Shown piece by piece: positions 44,330 to 52,965 of a DNA stretch of 64,000 bases (position 1 is its first letter; every line of letters starts with the position of its first letter). The notes beneath the pieces were generated by a model. It saw only the letters and a program-made list of their open reading frames with translations. It was not told the DNA's origin and did no database searches. The stretch comes from Thermus brockianus (GTDB lineage Bacteria; Deinococcota; Deinococci; Deinococcales; Thermaceae): assembly GCF_021462505.1 (NCBI RefSeq), contig NZ_JAKEDV010000001.1, positions 60,438-124,437 of the forward strand, in the 5' to 3' direction. A program made the position numbers and the translations under genes.

Positions 44330-45561
44330 GGCTCACCTCCCAGGGCGAAGACCGCCTCCCGGAAAGCCTGGGCGCGGTCCTTGTAGTCCTTGAACTGGTC
44401 AAAGCTGGCGGCTAAGGGGGCGAGGAGGACGCTCCCTTCCTCCAGCCGGGCCAGGGCCTCGGCCACGGCCTGCCGCATGGCCTTATACCCGTCCTTTTCC
44501 CCGATGACCACCACCTCCGTGCCGCCGCCCAGGGCTTGGGCCATCTGCGGGCCATCCCGGCCCAGGGCCAGGATGACCCGCACCCGGGAGAGGAGGGGCT
44601 TTAGGGGGCCGAGGTCCGCGCCCTTGTCCTCCCCGCCCAGAATCCAGGCGATGGGGGCGGGGGCGGCCCTGAGGGCGGCGGCCACAGAGGGGGTACGGGT
44701 GGCGATGGAGTCGTCAATAAAGACCACCTTGCCCTTCCGGGCAAAGGTCTGGAAGCGGTGGGGGGCGTGGGGCAGGGTGCGGAGGCTTTCCCCCAGGGCC
44801 TTTTCGTCTAGGAGCTTTCCAAGGAGGTCCAGGTAGGCCCGGGTGGCGGCCAGGGCCGCCCTTAGGTTGCTCTCCCGGGGGTCTTCCGCCGGGTCAAAGG
44901 GGTAGAGGCGGGCAGGGCTTTTCTCCGCCGCCTGCCGCACCTTGGGGTCTTGGGCGTTGTAGACCAGGGCGTCCTCTTGGGTGAGGTTCTTGAGGAGGTT
45001 GAGCTTGGCGGCGTGGTAGGCCTCGAGGCTCCCGTGCCGGTCCAGGTGGTCCACGCCCAGGTTAAGGAGGACCGCCACCCGGGGGCGGAAGGTGGAAACC
45101 CGTTCCAGTTGGAAACTGGAAAGCTCCGCCACCGCCACCTCCGCCTCGTCCACCACGCTCACCAGGGGGGGGTCCACGTTGCCCCCCTCCAGGGCCCTTA
45201 GCCCTTGCCCCCTAAGGAGGTGGGCGGTGAAGAGGGTGGTGGAGGTCTTCCCGGCGGTGCCCGTGATGCCCACGATGGGGGTGGGGCTTAGGCGGTAGGC
45301 GAGCTCCGCCTCGCCCATCACCTCGGCCCCTTCCTCCCGTAACCGCTTTAGGTGGGGGTGGTCCAGGGGTACCCCGGGGGCGGCCACCACCTGGGCGTAG
45401 CGGCCCTTCAGGCCGAAGTCGGGGGAAAACCCCAGGGCCAAGGCGGTTTCCACCTCTGCCTCCTTGGGGCGGTCGTCGTAGAAGCGGGCGGGAAGGCCCC
45501 GCGCCTTCAAGAAGCGCAGGACCCCAAGCCCGCTTCGGCCAAGCCCAAAGACCAGGATCAC
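44308..45561 (-). CDS. murD: UDP-N-acetylmuramoylalanine-D-glutamate ligase
   Basis: Adds D-glutamate in muropeptide synthesis. 417 residues: FGLGRSGLGVLRFL, ATP loop GITGTAGKTSTTLF, LELSSFQ-type VAELSSFQLE, NLGVDHLDRHGS, and C-terminal FIDDSIATRTPSVAAAL. The ATG overlaps the mraY stop (ATGA). Confidence 0.97.
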   Translation of the reverse strand: MILVFGLGRSGLGVLRFLKARGLPARFYDDRPKEAEVETALALGFSPDFGLKGRYAQVVAAPGVPLDHPHLKRLREEGAEVMGEAELAYRLSPTPIVGITGTAGKTSTTLFTAHLLRGQGLRALEGGNVDPPLVSVVDEAEVAVAELSSFQLERVSTFRPRVAVLLNLGVDHLDRHGSLEAYHAAKLNLLKNLTQEDALVYNAQDPKVRQAAEKSPARLYPFDPAEDPRESNLRAALAATRAYLDLLGKLLDEKALGESLRTLPHAPHRFQTFARKGKVVFIDDSIATRTPSVAAALRAAPAPIAWILGGEDKGADLGPLKPLLSRVRVILALGRDGPQMAQALGGGTEVVVIGEKDGYKAMRQAVAEALARLEEGSVLLAPLAASFDQFKDYKDRAQAFREAVFALGGEPWTPSSS

Positions 45562-46415
45562 GCCCCACCTCCAAGCCCAAAGGCCAGGGCCGTGGCCAAG
45601 GCGGTGAGGATGGCGAAGCGGAAGACGATCTTGGCCTCTTCCCAGCCCAAAAGCTCAAAGTGGTGGTGCAAGGGGCTCATGCGGAAAAGCCTCCTTCCCG
45701 TGCGGCGGAAGTAGGCCACCTGGGCCACCACGGAAAGCACCTCCAGCACGGGAACGATGGCGGCGAGGGGCAGGAGCCAAAGGTGCCCCGTTAGGGCGAA
45801 AAGCCCCGCCACCATGGCCCCCAGGGCCTGGCTTCCCGTATCCCCCATGAAGACCTTCGCCTTGGGGGCGTTGTGCCAGAGGAAGCCGAGGAGGCTCCCC
45901 AGAAGGGTTTGGGCGAAGGGGTAAGGGTAAAAGGGCAGGAGGAGGATGGCGGTGACGCTGGCGAGAAGCCCGTCCAGGCCATCCGTGAAGTTGAACGCGT
46001 TGGCAGCCCCTACCACGGCCAGGAAGATGAGGAGGACGTCCAGGATGGGCCAAGGGGTGTAGGCCACCTGCCTTGCGGCGTAGAGGGCGAAGACCAGGGC
46101 CATGAGCCCTTGGAAGAAGAGCTTTTCCCGGGCCTTGAGCGGGCGGGCGAGGCTGTTGCCCAGGTCGTCCAAAAGCCCGAGGAGGGCGAAGCCTAGCCCC
46201 AAGAGCCAAAGCCCCAGGAAGGGGTCCTTGCCCAAGGCCCAGTAGGCCAGGAAGGCGGCGAGGAGGAAGGCCACACCCCCCATGCTGGGGGTCCCTTCCT
46301 TGGCCAGGTGGGACTGGGGGCCGTCCTGGCGCACGCGTTTGCCTAGCCCCAGGCCCCGCATGAAGGTGATCCAGATGCCGGTGAAGAGCCAGGAGAGGAG
46401 AAGGGCTAAGGCCAT
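45558..46415 (-). CDS. mraY: Phospho-MurNAc-pentapeptide translocase MraY
   Basis: Membrane enzyme making lipid I on undecaprenyl phosphate. 285 residues with the catalytic LGLLDDLGN, FNFTDGLDGL and MGDTGSQALGA and the loop HHHFE near the end. It is about 70 residues shorter than the enterobacterial protein, with shortened loops and a missing N-terminal helix, but no catalytic block is lost. AAGGAGG four bases before the ATG; overlaps the lipoprotein gene by ten bases. Confidence 0.95.
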   Translation of the reverse strand: MALALLLSWLFTGIWITFMRGLGLGKRVRQDGPQSHLAKEGTPSMGGVAFLLAAFLAYWALGKDPFLGLWLLGLGFALLGLLDDLGNSLARPLKAREKLFFQGLMALVFALYAARQVAYTPWPILDVLLIFLAVVGAANAFNFTDGLDGLLASVTAILLLPFYPYPFAQTLLGSLLGFLWHNAPKAKVFMGDTGSQALGAMVAGLFALTGHLWLLPLAAIVPVLEVLSVVAQVAYFRRTGRRLFRMSPLHHHFELLGWEEAKIVFRFAILTALATALAFGLGGGA

Positions 46416-47101
46416 ACCACCTCCTTACAGGAGAGGATGCGTTCCCCGGGCACCAGGTAGACCCTTTCCCCAAAGGCGGCGAAGTCCGTGGCCTCGGCCA
46501 AGGGCTTCGCCCCTTCTGGGCGCACCAGGTAGACCGCCTTCCCCAAAAGGGCCACCACCCCGCAGGCCCCCGCTTGGGCCTTTAGGGCCGGGGCGGGAAG
46601 GGGGAGGGTCTTCCCCTCGGGGTAGAAGAAGGCCTCCTTCCCCAGGGCCACGGCCCCCTCCCAGGCCACCACCTGGCTGTAGGCTCCCCTTTGGAGGAGG
46701 GTCCTTTCCCGGTAAAGCCCTTCCCTTCCCACCCAGAAAAGCCCCTCCTCGCTGAGGAAGGCGTCCTGGGCTGGGTAGGGAAGGAGGTTCCCTTCCACCC
46801 AGACCGCCCCCTCGAGGCCCACCACGGGCCTCGGGCGGGCGCGGAGGAAGCGGGGGACGCCGGGGAGGGGAAGGCTTTCCAGAGCGCCTCCCTTGAGGAC
46901 CAAGAGTTGGTAGGGGTAGGCGGCGTAAAGGGCCTCTTCGCTTGCGTCCAGGAAGAGGGGTGGGCCGGGGAGGATGGCCTGGAAGCGGCCCTCCACCAAG
47001 CCCCCACGGGCGAAGCCCCCGGGGTAGGGGAGCGTGGGGGCGGCGGCCTGCAAGGGGGCGCAGGCGGCGAGGAGAAGGAGAAGGGGGCTTAGGCGTCCCA
47101 T
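46406..47101 (-). CDS. Lipoprotein of unknown function inside the dcw cluster
   Basis: A 231-residue protein with signal peptide and lipobox LLAAC (residues 3-14), then short repeated beta-strand units of the type F-x-x-x-L-P-L-P and V-G-R-E-G-L-Y, hinting at a small propeller or beta-sandwich. It is not a recognised dcw component. The start ATG 47101 lies inside the murF end (13-base overlap) and the stop is inside the mraY start, so it is tightly coupled to both. One cysteine pair (TGAC..., ILSC) might form a disulfide. Role in envelope synthesis is inferred from position only. Confidence 0.8.
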   Translation of the reverse strand: MGRLSPLLLLLAACAPLQAAAPTLPYPGGFARGGLVEGRFQAILPGPPLFLDASEEALYAAYPYQLLVLKGGALESLPLPGVPRFLRARPRPVVGLEGAVWVEGNLLPYPAQDAFLSEEGLFWVGREGLYRERTLLQRGAYSQVVAWEGAVALGKEAFFYPEGKTLPLPAPALKAQAGACGVVALLGKAVYLVRPEGAKPLAEATDFAAFGERVYLVPGERILSCKEVVWP

Positions 47102-48375
47102 AGCTCCAGGATCCTTTCCAAGCCCACGGCCCTCGAGGCCTTCAGGTAGACGAGGTCCCCCGGGGCCACGCGGGCTTTGAGCCAGGCCAGGGCTTCCTCC
47201 AACGTTTCCGCCGCCTCGCCCCCAAGGGCGGCCTGGGCCTTGGCGTGGGGGCCCAGGTAGAGGGGCCTTAGCCCCAGCCTGGCCGCTTCCTCCGCCACCT
47301 CGAGGTGGAGGCGCTCCGCCAAGCTCCCAAGCTCCCGCATCTCCCCCAGGACCACCCACTTCCGGCCAGGCTGGGCGGCGAGCCAGGCGAGCCCCGCCTT
47401 TACGGAAAGGGGGTTGGCGTTGTAGGCATCGTTGAGGAAAACCACGCCTCCCAGGACCCTCCGCTCCATGCGCCCTGGGGGCAGGCACAAGGCGGCAAGC
47501 CTTTCCGCCACCCCTTCCAGGTCCTTCCCCAAGAGCTCCGCCACCGCCAAGGCGGCCAGGGCCCCCAAGGCGGGGCCGAGGCCAGGATAGGGAACCTCCA
47601 CCCGGAGGTGGCGGTAGCGGAAGCGGGTCTTCCCGGCCAAAAGCTCCAGGCTTTCGCCGGAGAAGGTGGCCTCCCCGAAGCCGTAGGTGGGCTCCCCCTT
47701 ATAACGGCGGAAGGCCAGGAGCACCTCCTTGGCCTGGAGGCTCACCAGGGCCTGGGGAGCCTTTAGGAGCTGGGCCTCTTCCGCCACCACGCCTTCCAGG
47801 CTCCCGAAGGCTAGAAGGTGTTCCTCCCCCAGGGCGGTGAGGACGGAAAGGGTGGGCTCGGCCAGGGCCATGAGCTCCGCCATCTCCCCCACCCGGTCCA
47901 CCCCGAGCTCCACCACGGCTCCCTCCGCCTTGGGGTCTAGGTGGAAAAAGAAGCGGGCTAGAGGCGGGGCGGTGTTCTGGTTGCCGAAGGGGGCGGGAAA
48001 CCCTAAGCCCTGGGCCAGGGCCTCCTTGGTGGTGGTCTTGCCCGAACTCCCGCCCACCGCCACCACCACCCCTGGGAAAAGCCGCCTCAGGGCGTTCCCC
48101 AGGCGGAGAAGCCCTTGGCCAGGGTCTTCCACCTCCACCGTGGCCTCGCCGGGGGTGTCCGCCAGGACGAGGCTTGCCCCCTTGGCCCGGGCTTCGGGGA
48201 TGAAGGCGCGCCCGTGGGTCCGGGTTCCGGGGAGGGCCACGAAGAGGCTTTGGGGCGTCACCTCCCGGCTGTCCCAGTGGAGGTCCCGCACCGGCCCTCC
48301 CCCCGGGTGGAGCCGCCCCCCGGCGGCCTCCGCCACCCACTCCGGCGTCACTTCCCTAACATGAGCAAGATACAC
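47089..48375 (-). CDS. murF: UDP-MurNAc-tripeptide-D-Ala-D-Ala ligase
   Basis: Adds D-Ala-D-Ala to complete the pentapeptide. Core blocks: DSREVTPQSLFVALPG, the ATP loop AVGGSSGKTTTKEALAQ, ELGVDRVGEM and FLNDAYNANPLSVKAGL. GTG 48375 is preferred because GAGGG lies just before it; ATG 48399 (overlapping ftsI) is the alternative, and a later GTG before TPEWVAEAAGG would also fit the domain start. About 428 residues. Confidence 0.93.
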   Translation of the reverse strand: MYLAHVREVTPEWVAEAAGGRLHPGGGPVRDLHWDSREVTPQSLFVALPGTRTHGRAFIPEARAKGASLVLADTPGEATVEVEDPGQGLLRLGNALRRLFPGVVVAVGGSSGKTTTKEALAQGLGFPAPFGNQNTAPPLARFFFHLDPKAEGAVVELGVDRVGEMAELMALAEPTLSVLTALGEEHLLAFGSLEGVVAEEAQLLKAPQALVSLQAKEVLLAFRRYKGEPTYGFGEATFSGESLELLAGKTRFRYRHLRVEVPYPGLGPALGALAALAVAELLGKDLEGVAERLAALCLPPGRMERRVLGGVVFLNDAYNANPLSVKAGLAWLAAQPGRKWVVLGEMRELGSLAERLHLEVAEEAARLGLRPLYLGPHAKAQAALGGEAAETLEEALAWLKARVAPGDLVYLKASRAVGLERILELWDA

Positions 48376-48382
48376 AATACCC

Positions 48383-49698
48383 TCACCGCTCCTCAGCATA
48401 GGGGGCGATGCCCCGGTAGGCCAAGAGATGGCTAGCGATCTCCCGGAAGATGGGGGCCGCCACCTGGCTCCCATGGACCTCGCCCTTGGGGTGGTGCACG
48501 GCCACCACCACGGTGTAAAGGGGTTCGTCCCCGGGGACGAAGCCCGCGAACCAGGCGGTGAAGACCTCGCGGGAGTACCGCCCGTTCACCACCACCTGGG
48601 CGGTGCCCGTCTTGCCGGCCAGGCGGTATCCCGGGAGGTGGGCCCGGGGAGCAAGGCCATCCGTAAGGGCCTGGCGCACGGCCTTGGCCGTGGCCGGGGA
48701 GAACACCCTTTCCCCCTGGCGCTGGCTTCCGGCGAGGAGGATGGGCGGGCGGTAGACCCCGTCCACCAGGGTCCCGAAGGCTGCGGCCAGGTGCAGAGGG
48801 GTTACTAGGAAGCCCTGGCCGAAGGTGTGGTTGGCGTAGGCGGCCCGGCTCCACTCCCTGGGGGGCGTGACCAGGGGAGCGGCCACCCGGATCCCGGGGA
48901 GGAGTTCGGGGTCGGTGAGGTGGAGGCGCTCCATGTACCGGAAGAAAAGCTCCTTGGGCAAGGCCTCGGCCAGCAGGCTAATGCCCACGTTGGAGGAGTA
49001 CTTCAGCACCTCCGCCAAGGTGAGGACGGGGGGGTGGGGAACCACGTCCCGGATGGTCCACCCCTCCACCACCCGGTACATGGGGGCCTCCACCCGGGTG
49101 GTGAGGCTTGCCGCCCCTTCCTCCAGGAGCATGGCGGCGGTGAGGGCCTTCATGGTGGACCCGGGTTCCAAGGGCACCAGGAAGGCGTGGTTGCGCCAAG
49201 AGAGGTCCTTTTCCGGGTCCTTGCGCGGGGCCAGGGGGTCAAAGGCGGGGCCGTTGGCCACGGCGAGAAGCTGCCCTTCCCGGTCTAGCACGAGGGCGGT
49301 GGCGAAGCTTCCTCGGCTCTTCGCCAGGCCCTGCCAAAGCGCCTGCTCCGCCATGGCCTGGACCCAAGGGTCTAGGGTGAGGGTGAAGGAGCGCCCTTCG
49401 GTTAGGGCTCTGTTCAGGTCCCGCTCAAGCCCTTCCAGGCCTCTCCCCGAGCCCCGCTCGCCGAAGCCCAGGAGTTGGCTTGCGCTTTCCCCTAGGGGGT
49501 AGGTGCGGCCTGCCTGGAGGGTGAGGGCCAAGGGAGTGCCGTCTTGGGCGTACAGGGCCCCTCGAGGCGGGGGCGGGGAGGGCGGGGGAGGGGCCAGGCG
49601 GGGCGGGTGGGCGAGGAGGGTGTACACCCCTAGGGCGAAGAGGAGAAACCAAAGGAAAAGCCCGGCGAAGACCAAAGGTACCCGGCTTACCCCGGTGG

Positions 49699-49702
<4 letters not shown>
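48383..49702 (-). CDS. ftsI: Septal transpeptidase (class B penicillin-binding protein, FtsI)
   Basis: Cross-links septal peptidoglycan with FtsW. 439 residues: one helix (about 8-30), a proline-rich segment, a reduced dimerisation region, and the transpeptidase with active serine in EPGSTMKAL, YSSNVG and KTGTAQ. The N-terminal module is shorter than in E. coli PBP3. GTG 49702 overlaps the ftsL-like stop; an upstream in-frame start at 49753 is rejected. Confidence 0.95.
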
Positions 49703-50807
<1,105 letters not shown>

Positions 50808-51242
50808 CTAGCCAATAAGTCCCCGCAGGGCCTCGGGGGCCGGCGGGTTGTGCAGGATCTCCTCAATGGCCTTCCACCAGCGCTCCAGGCTCCAGATCTC
50901 CAGCCTTCCCGGCGCACCGGCGATGACCACCTCGCCCCCTTCCGTAAGCCCGGCGAACTGGCGCAAGGGGGGAGGGATGAGGACCCGGGAGGCGTTGTCC
51001 ATGCGGGTTTTGTGGGCGCCCGAGTAGAAGAAGCGCACGAAAGCCCGGGCCTCCTTGTCGGTGAGGGGCAGGTTGACCAGCTGCTCCTCAATCTTGCGCC
51101 AGCGGTCGGAGGGGAATACGTAGAGGCAGCCCTCCATGCCCCGGGTGAGCACCAGGCCGTCCTCGAGGAAATCGCGAAAAGGGCCGGGGATTACCACCCG
51201 CCCTTTGTCGTCCAGGCTGTACTGGTACTCGCCGAAGGGCAT
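50808..51242 (-). CDS. mraZ: Transcriptional regulator MraZ
   Basis: A 144-residue AbrB-fold protein made of two SpoVT/AbrB-like halves: FGEYQYSLDDKGRVVIPGPFR and later KTRMDNASRVLIPPPLRQFAGL, each with the D-x-x-x-R motif. In other bacteria it forms rings that bind GTGGG-type repeats upstream of its own operon and represses dcw. Such repeats are present at 51345-51391. Confidence 0.96.
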   Translation of the reverse strand: MPFGEYQYSLDDKGRVVIPGPFRDFLEDGLVLTRGMEGCLYVFPSDRWRKIEEQLVNLPLTDKEARAFVRFFYSGAHKTRMDNASRVLIPPPLRQFAGLTEGGEVVIAGAPGRLEIWSLERWWKAIEEILHNPPAPEALRGLIG

Positions 51243-51328
51243 CTCCCACCTGCTCCCACCTTCCGGGGCTTAGGCCCAAGGTGCCGGGGGATGTGGCCAC
51301 CGTGCCCATGGAAGGCTTTGCTGGCGGC

Positions 51329-51334
51329 AGTATA
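51329..51334 (-). promoter_or_regulatory. -10 of the dcw promoter
   Basis: Minus-strand TATACT, giving RNA start near 51322 and a leader of about 80 bases. The -35 region is occupied by the MraZ boxes. Confidence 0.6.
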
Positions 51335-51344
51335 CCACGGAAGT

Positions 51345-51391
51345 CCCACAGTTTTCCACCACCTCCCACTTATCACCCACCTGTATCCCAC
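51345..51391 (-). promoter_or_regulatory. MraZ boxes (operator of the dcw cluster)
   Basis: On the minus strand GTGGG occurs at 51387-51391, 51376-51380, 51365-51369 and 51345-51349, with an imperfect GTGGA at 51355-51359. Spacings are 11, 11, 10 and 10 bases, so all face one side of the helix, just upstream of the -10. Confidence 0.75.
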
Positions 51392-51420
51392 CTCGCCCAA
51401 GAAAAAACCCCCGAGCCGAA

Positions 51421-51458
51421 TGTAATGGAGCGCGCTTGTTGTAATGGAGCGCGCTTGT
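51421..51458. repeat. Tandem 19-bp repeat, probable prophage left terminus
   Basis: TGTAATGGAGCGCGCTTGT occurs twice in direct tandem (51421-51439, 51440-51458), with a partial third start. It begins with TG, as Mu-like ends do, and marks the change from host to low-GC sequence. Terminal transposase-binding sites are the most likely meaning. Confidence 0.55.
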
Positions 51459-51574
51459 TGTTAGTTGGGGCGGGCCCGACTAAAGGCGAAGGAAGGCGAA
51501 GGAAGGCGATAAAGAAGGCGAAAAAAGGCGGCGGGCTCCCGAAAAAAGGCGGCGGTTTGGCGGAGGGCGGCCGA

Positions 51575-51730
51575 TCACGCTTTCAGGACAGTAATGCGGG
51601 TCAGTGCGATGCCCATCGGAAAAGGACGCTGTGCCAGGTTGATTTTTGTTGACCTGGAGCCGCTGACCGGGGCAATCTTTGACTTAGGTGAGTCATGCTT
51701 TTGGGGCAAATCGCTCACGCTTTCAGGACA
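51575..51730. repeat. Pair of 16-bp direct repeats 140 bp apart
   Basis: TCACGCTTTCAGGACA at 51575-51590 and again at 51715-51730. Between them lie a CCAGGT/ACCTGG stem and one inverted copy of the decamer. Possible internal transposase sites. Confidence 0.6.
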
Positions 51731-51867
51731 CTAAAAGCAGGCCTTGGGGAAGGCAAAAACACCCCTTGATGTGAGCCTAGTTGATAAGGGACGGCGCATA
51801 CTTGATGAGAGGAGGCAGGCGGCTACAGAAGCCGAAAAATGCTGTTATGCAGTCATTTGTATAGTTG

Positions 51868-52007
51868 GCACAGCGTGGCACGGCGTGAAAGGGGGGGTGC
51901 GGCACAGCGTGGCACGGCGTGGCACAGCGTCCGAGTGAGGCACAAAAGCCTTCGTTATCGCATTATGCATTCTTTGCATAGCTGGCACAGCGTGACGCTG
52001 TGCCAGC
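51868..52007. repeat. Helically phased decamer array with terminal palindrome
   Basis: GGCACAGCGT or GGCACGGCGT at 51868, 51878, 51901, 51911, 51921 and 51984, with inverted copies at 51995-52004 and 51626-51635. Contiguous copies are exactly ten bases apart. The last forms a perfect palindrome, GCTGGCACAGCG (51981-51992), TGA, CGCTGTGCCAGC (51996-52007). The flank TTATGCA...ATAG before 51868 recurs before 51984. Confidence 0.7.
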
Positions 52008-52014
52008 CCTACTG

Positions 52015-52030
52015 CTAAAGAGTTCTTTAG
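52015..52030. repeat. Short AT-rich palindrome
   Basis: CTAAAGA (52015-52021) and TCTTTAG (52024-52030) around GT, followed by TATGCT. Could be an operator; nothing clear is read from it rightwards. Confidence 0.35.
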
Positions 52031-52105
52031 AGTATGCTAATGAAAAACTCATCTTGTCTACTACCCTCGAGGGCGCCCATAGGCTTCTGCGCTTGAAGAC
52101 GCCCG

Positions 52106-52128
52106 CCCCCCGGGTTTCACCCGGGGGG
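52106..52128. terminator. Strong hairpin at the end of the phage morphogenesis operon
   Basis: CCCCCCGGGT/ACCCGGGGGG, ten perfect base pairs with a three-base loop, overlapping the stop codon of the frameshift frame (52117-52119). No T tract follows on the minus strand, so it is a weak terminator or an RNA-end stabiliser. Confidence 0.5.
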
Positions 52129-52529
52129 CTTGGCGCGGAGGTAGCGCCTTTCCAGCCAGAGGGCTTGCCGCGCGAGTTCTAGGAAGGCCTCCGGATCCTC
52201 TGGAGGTTCCCGGTGGAGCCAGTAGCGGATGAGGGCGGAAAGCTGGGCGAGGGGTGGAGGGTCACGCTCCAGCTCCGCTAACCGGCCTGGAAACCCAAGG
52301 CCTCCAGGATGCCGTTGGCGGCGGTGAGGGCGAGGCCGGGCTTCTCCGCGGTGGCGCGGGCCCAGGCCTCCTGGTCCAGGGCGAGCTCGCGGGTGAAGTC
52401 CAGGGCGGCGCTCAAGGGCGCCCGGGCCATGCGGCTGGTGAAGCGGTCCACCTGGGCGATGTCGGGCCTGCGGAAGGCGAAGGTGGTCTCGCCGTGGGTG
52501 AAGGTGTAGAAGGGCTTTTCCCGTTCCAT
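52117..52529 (-). CDS. Tail assembly chaperone, -1 frameshift product (gpGT-like)
   Basis: Reading the chaperone gene for 80 codons to the slippery site at 52290-52296 and then shifting -1 adds 57 codons that end at TGA 52117-52119, giving 137 residues. The added part is compact and charged (LAELERDPPP, ALIRYWLHREPPEDPEAFLELARQ in two pieces, LWLERRYLRAK). This frame contains no ATG, GTG or TTG, so it cannot easily be translated alone. G/GT pairs made this way are a conserved feature of long-tailed phages. The ratio of the two products is unknown. Confidence 0.75.
52278..52529 (-). CDS. Tail assembly chaperone (gpG-like), unshifted product
   Basis: An 83-residue protein after the tail tube gene, the usual place for the chaperone of tail length control. 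Sequence is of mixed helical type (EKPFYTFTHGETTFAFRRPD, AANGILEALGFQAG); no family signature strong enough alone. ATG follows a purine-rich RBS eight bases after the tube gene. The slippery heptamer lies four codons before the stop, as in lambda G. Confidence 0.7.
   Translation of the reverse strand: MEREKPFYTFTHGETTFAFRRPDIAQVDRFTSRMARAPLSAALDFTRELALDQEAWARATAEKPGLALTAANGILEALGFQAG
52290..52296 (-). other. Programmed -1 ribosomal frameshift site
   Basis: On the minus strand G-GGT-TTC in the chaperone reading frame is a canonical X-XXY-YYZ heptamer. P- and A-site tRNAs can re-pair after slipping one base back. Confidence 0.75.
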
Positions 52530-52537
52530 CTAGCCTC

Positions 52538-52954
52538 CTAGCCGTGCTGGATCTCCCCGAGCACCACGAACTCCAGCTCCACGGTGATCCGCTCCGTGTC
52601 CTGCTCCACCCCGCCGAAGGAGCGCTTGGTGAAGAGGCAGTCCTTCAGGGTGTCGGTGACGGCGGTGCCGTTGCCCTTGTCGTAGGAGATGACGATGTCA
52701 AAGGGGTCAAGCTTGTAGACGTTTCCCTTGGGGGCGGCGGCGCGGAGGCGATCGTACTCCTCCCGCAGGAGGGTGAGCTTCCCCGAGGCCTCCCAGTTGC
52801 CCTTGGTGTAGCCCCTGGGGGTGCGGCCCTTGCCGTAGATGGCGTTGACCTTCTCGGAGTCCTCGTAGTCAATGGAGAGGACGTCCGCCAGGGGCACGCC
52901 CTTCACCTGGATGCTGATGTGCTCCCAGTCGTAGTAGCGGCCGTTAATGGGCAT
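52538..52954 (-). CDS. Phage tail tube protein
   Basis: A 138-residue protein, the usual size of a contractile-tail tube subunit, encoded between sheath and chaperone. It begins PINGRYYDWEHISIQVKG and is strand-rich, with a C-terminal VELEFVVLGEIQHG as in Mu-like tube proteins. Tube subunits stack in hexameric rings inside the sheath. Assignment is from size, order and fold pattern. Confidence 0.75.
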   Translation of the reverse strand: MPINGRYYDWEHISIQVKGVPLADVLSIDYEDSEKVNAIYGKGRTPRGYTKGNWEASGKLTLLREEYDRLRAAAPKGNVYKLDPFDIVISYDKGNGTAVTDTLKDCLFTKRSFGGVEQDTERITVELEFVVLGEIQHG

Positions 52955-52965
52955 GCTTCACCTCC

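Larger units (their letters stand above)
51459..52105. other. Gene-free, repeat-rich left end of the prophage
   Basis: No convincing gene on either strand. Base composition is clearly lower in G+C than both host and phage genes. It contains GGCG units phased at 10-12 bases (51485-51530), a 16-base direct repeat CGAAAAAAGGCGGCGG (51519-51534, 51540-51555), another 16-base repeat 140 bases apart, a decamer array and two palindromes, each listed separately. Confidence 0.7.

Noticed and set aside
43284..44402. Upstream extension of the murG frame
   Set aside because: Arg/Gly/Pro-rich translation overlapping all of ftsW in another frame; murG has a proper start at 43283.
51744..51938. 64-residue open frame in the prophage end
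   Set aside because: No RBS, non-ATG start, and its last third is simply the decamer array read as protein; composition is unlike the other genes.
51421..52007. Possible CRISPR array
   Set aside because: Repeats are of several kinds, short, and without regular unique spacers of equal length; no cas genes nearby.
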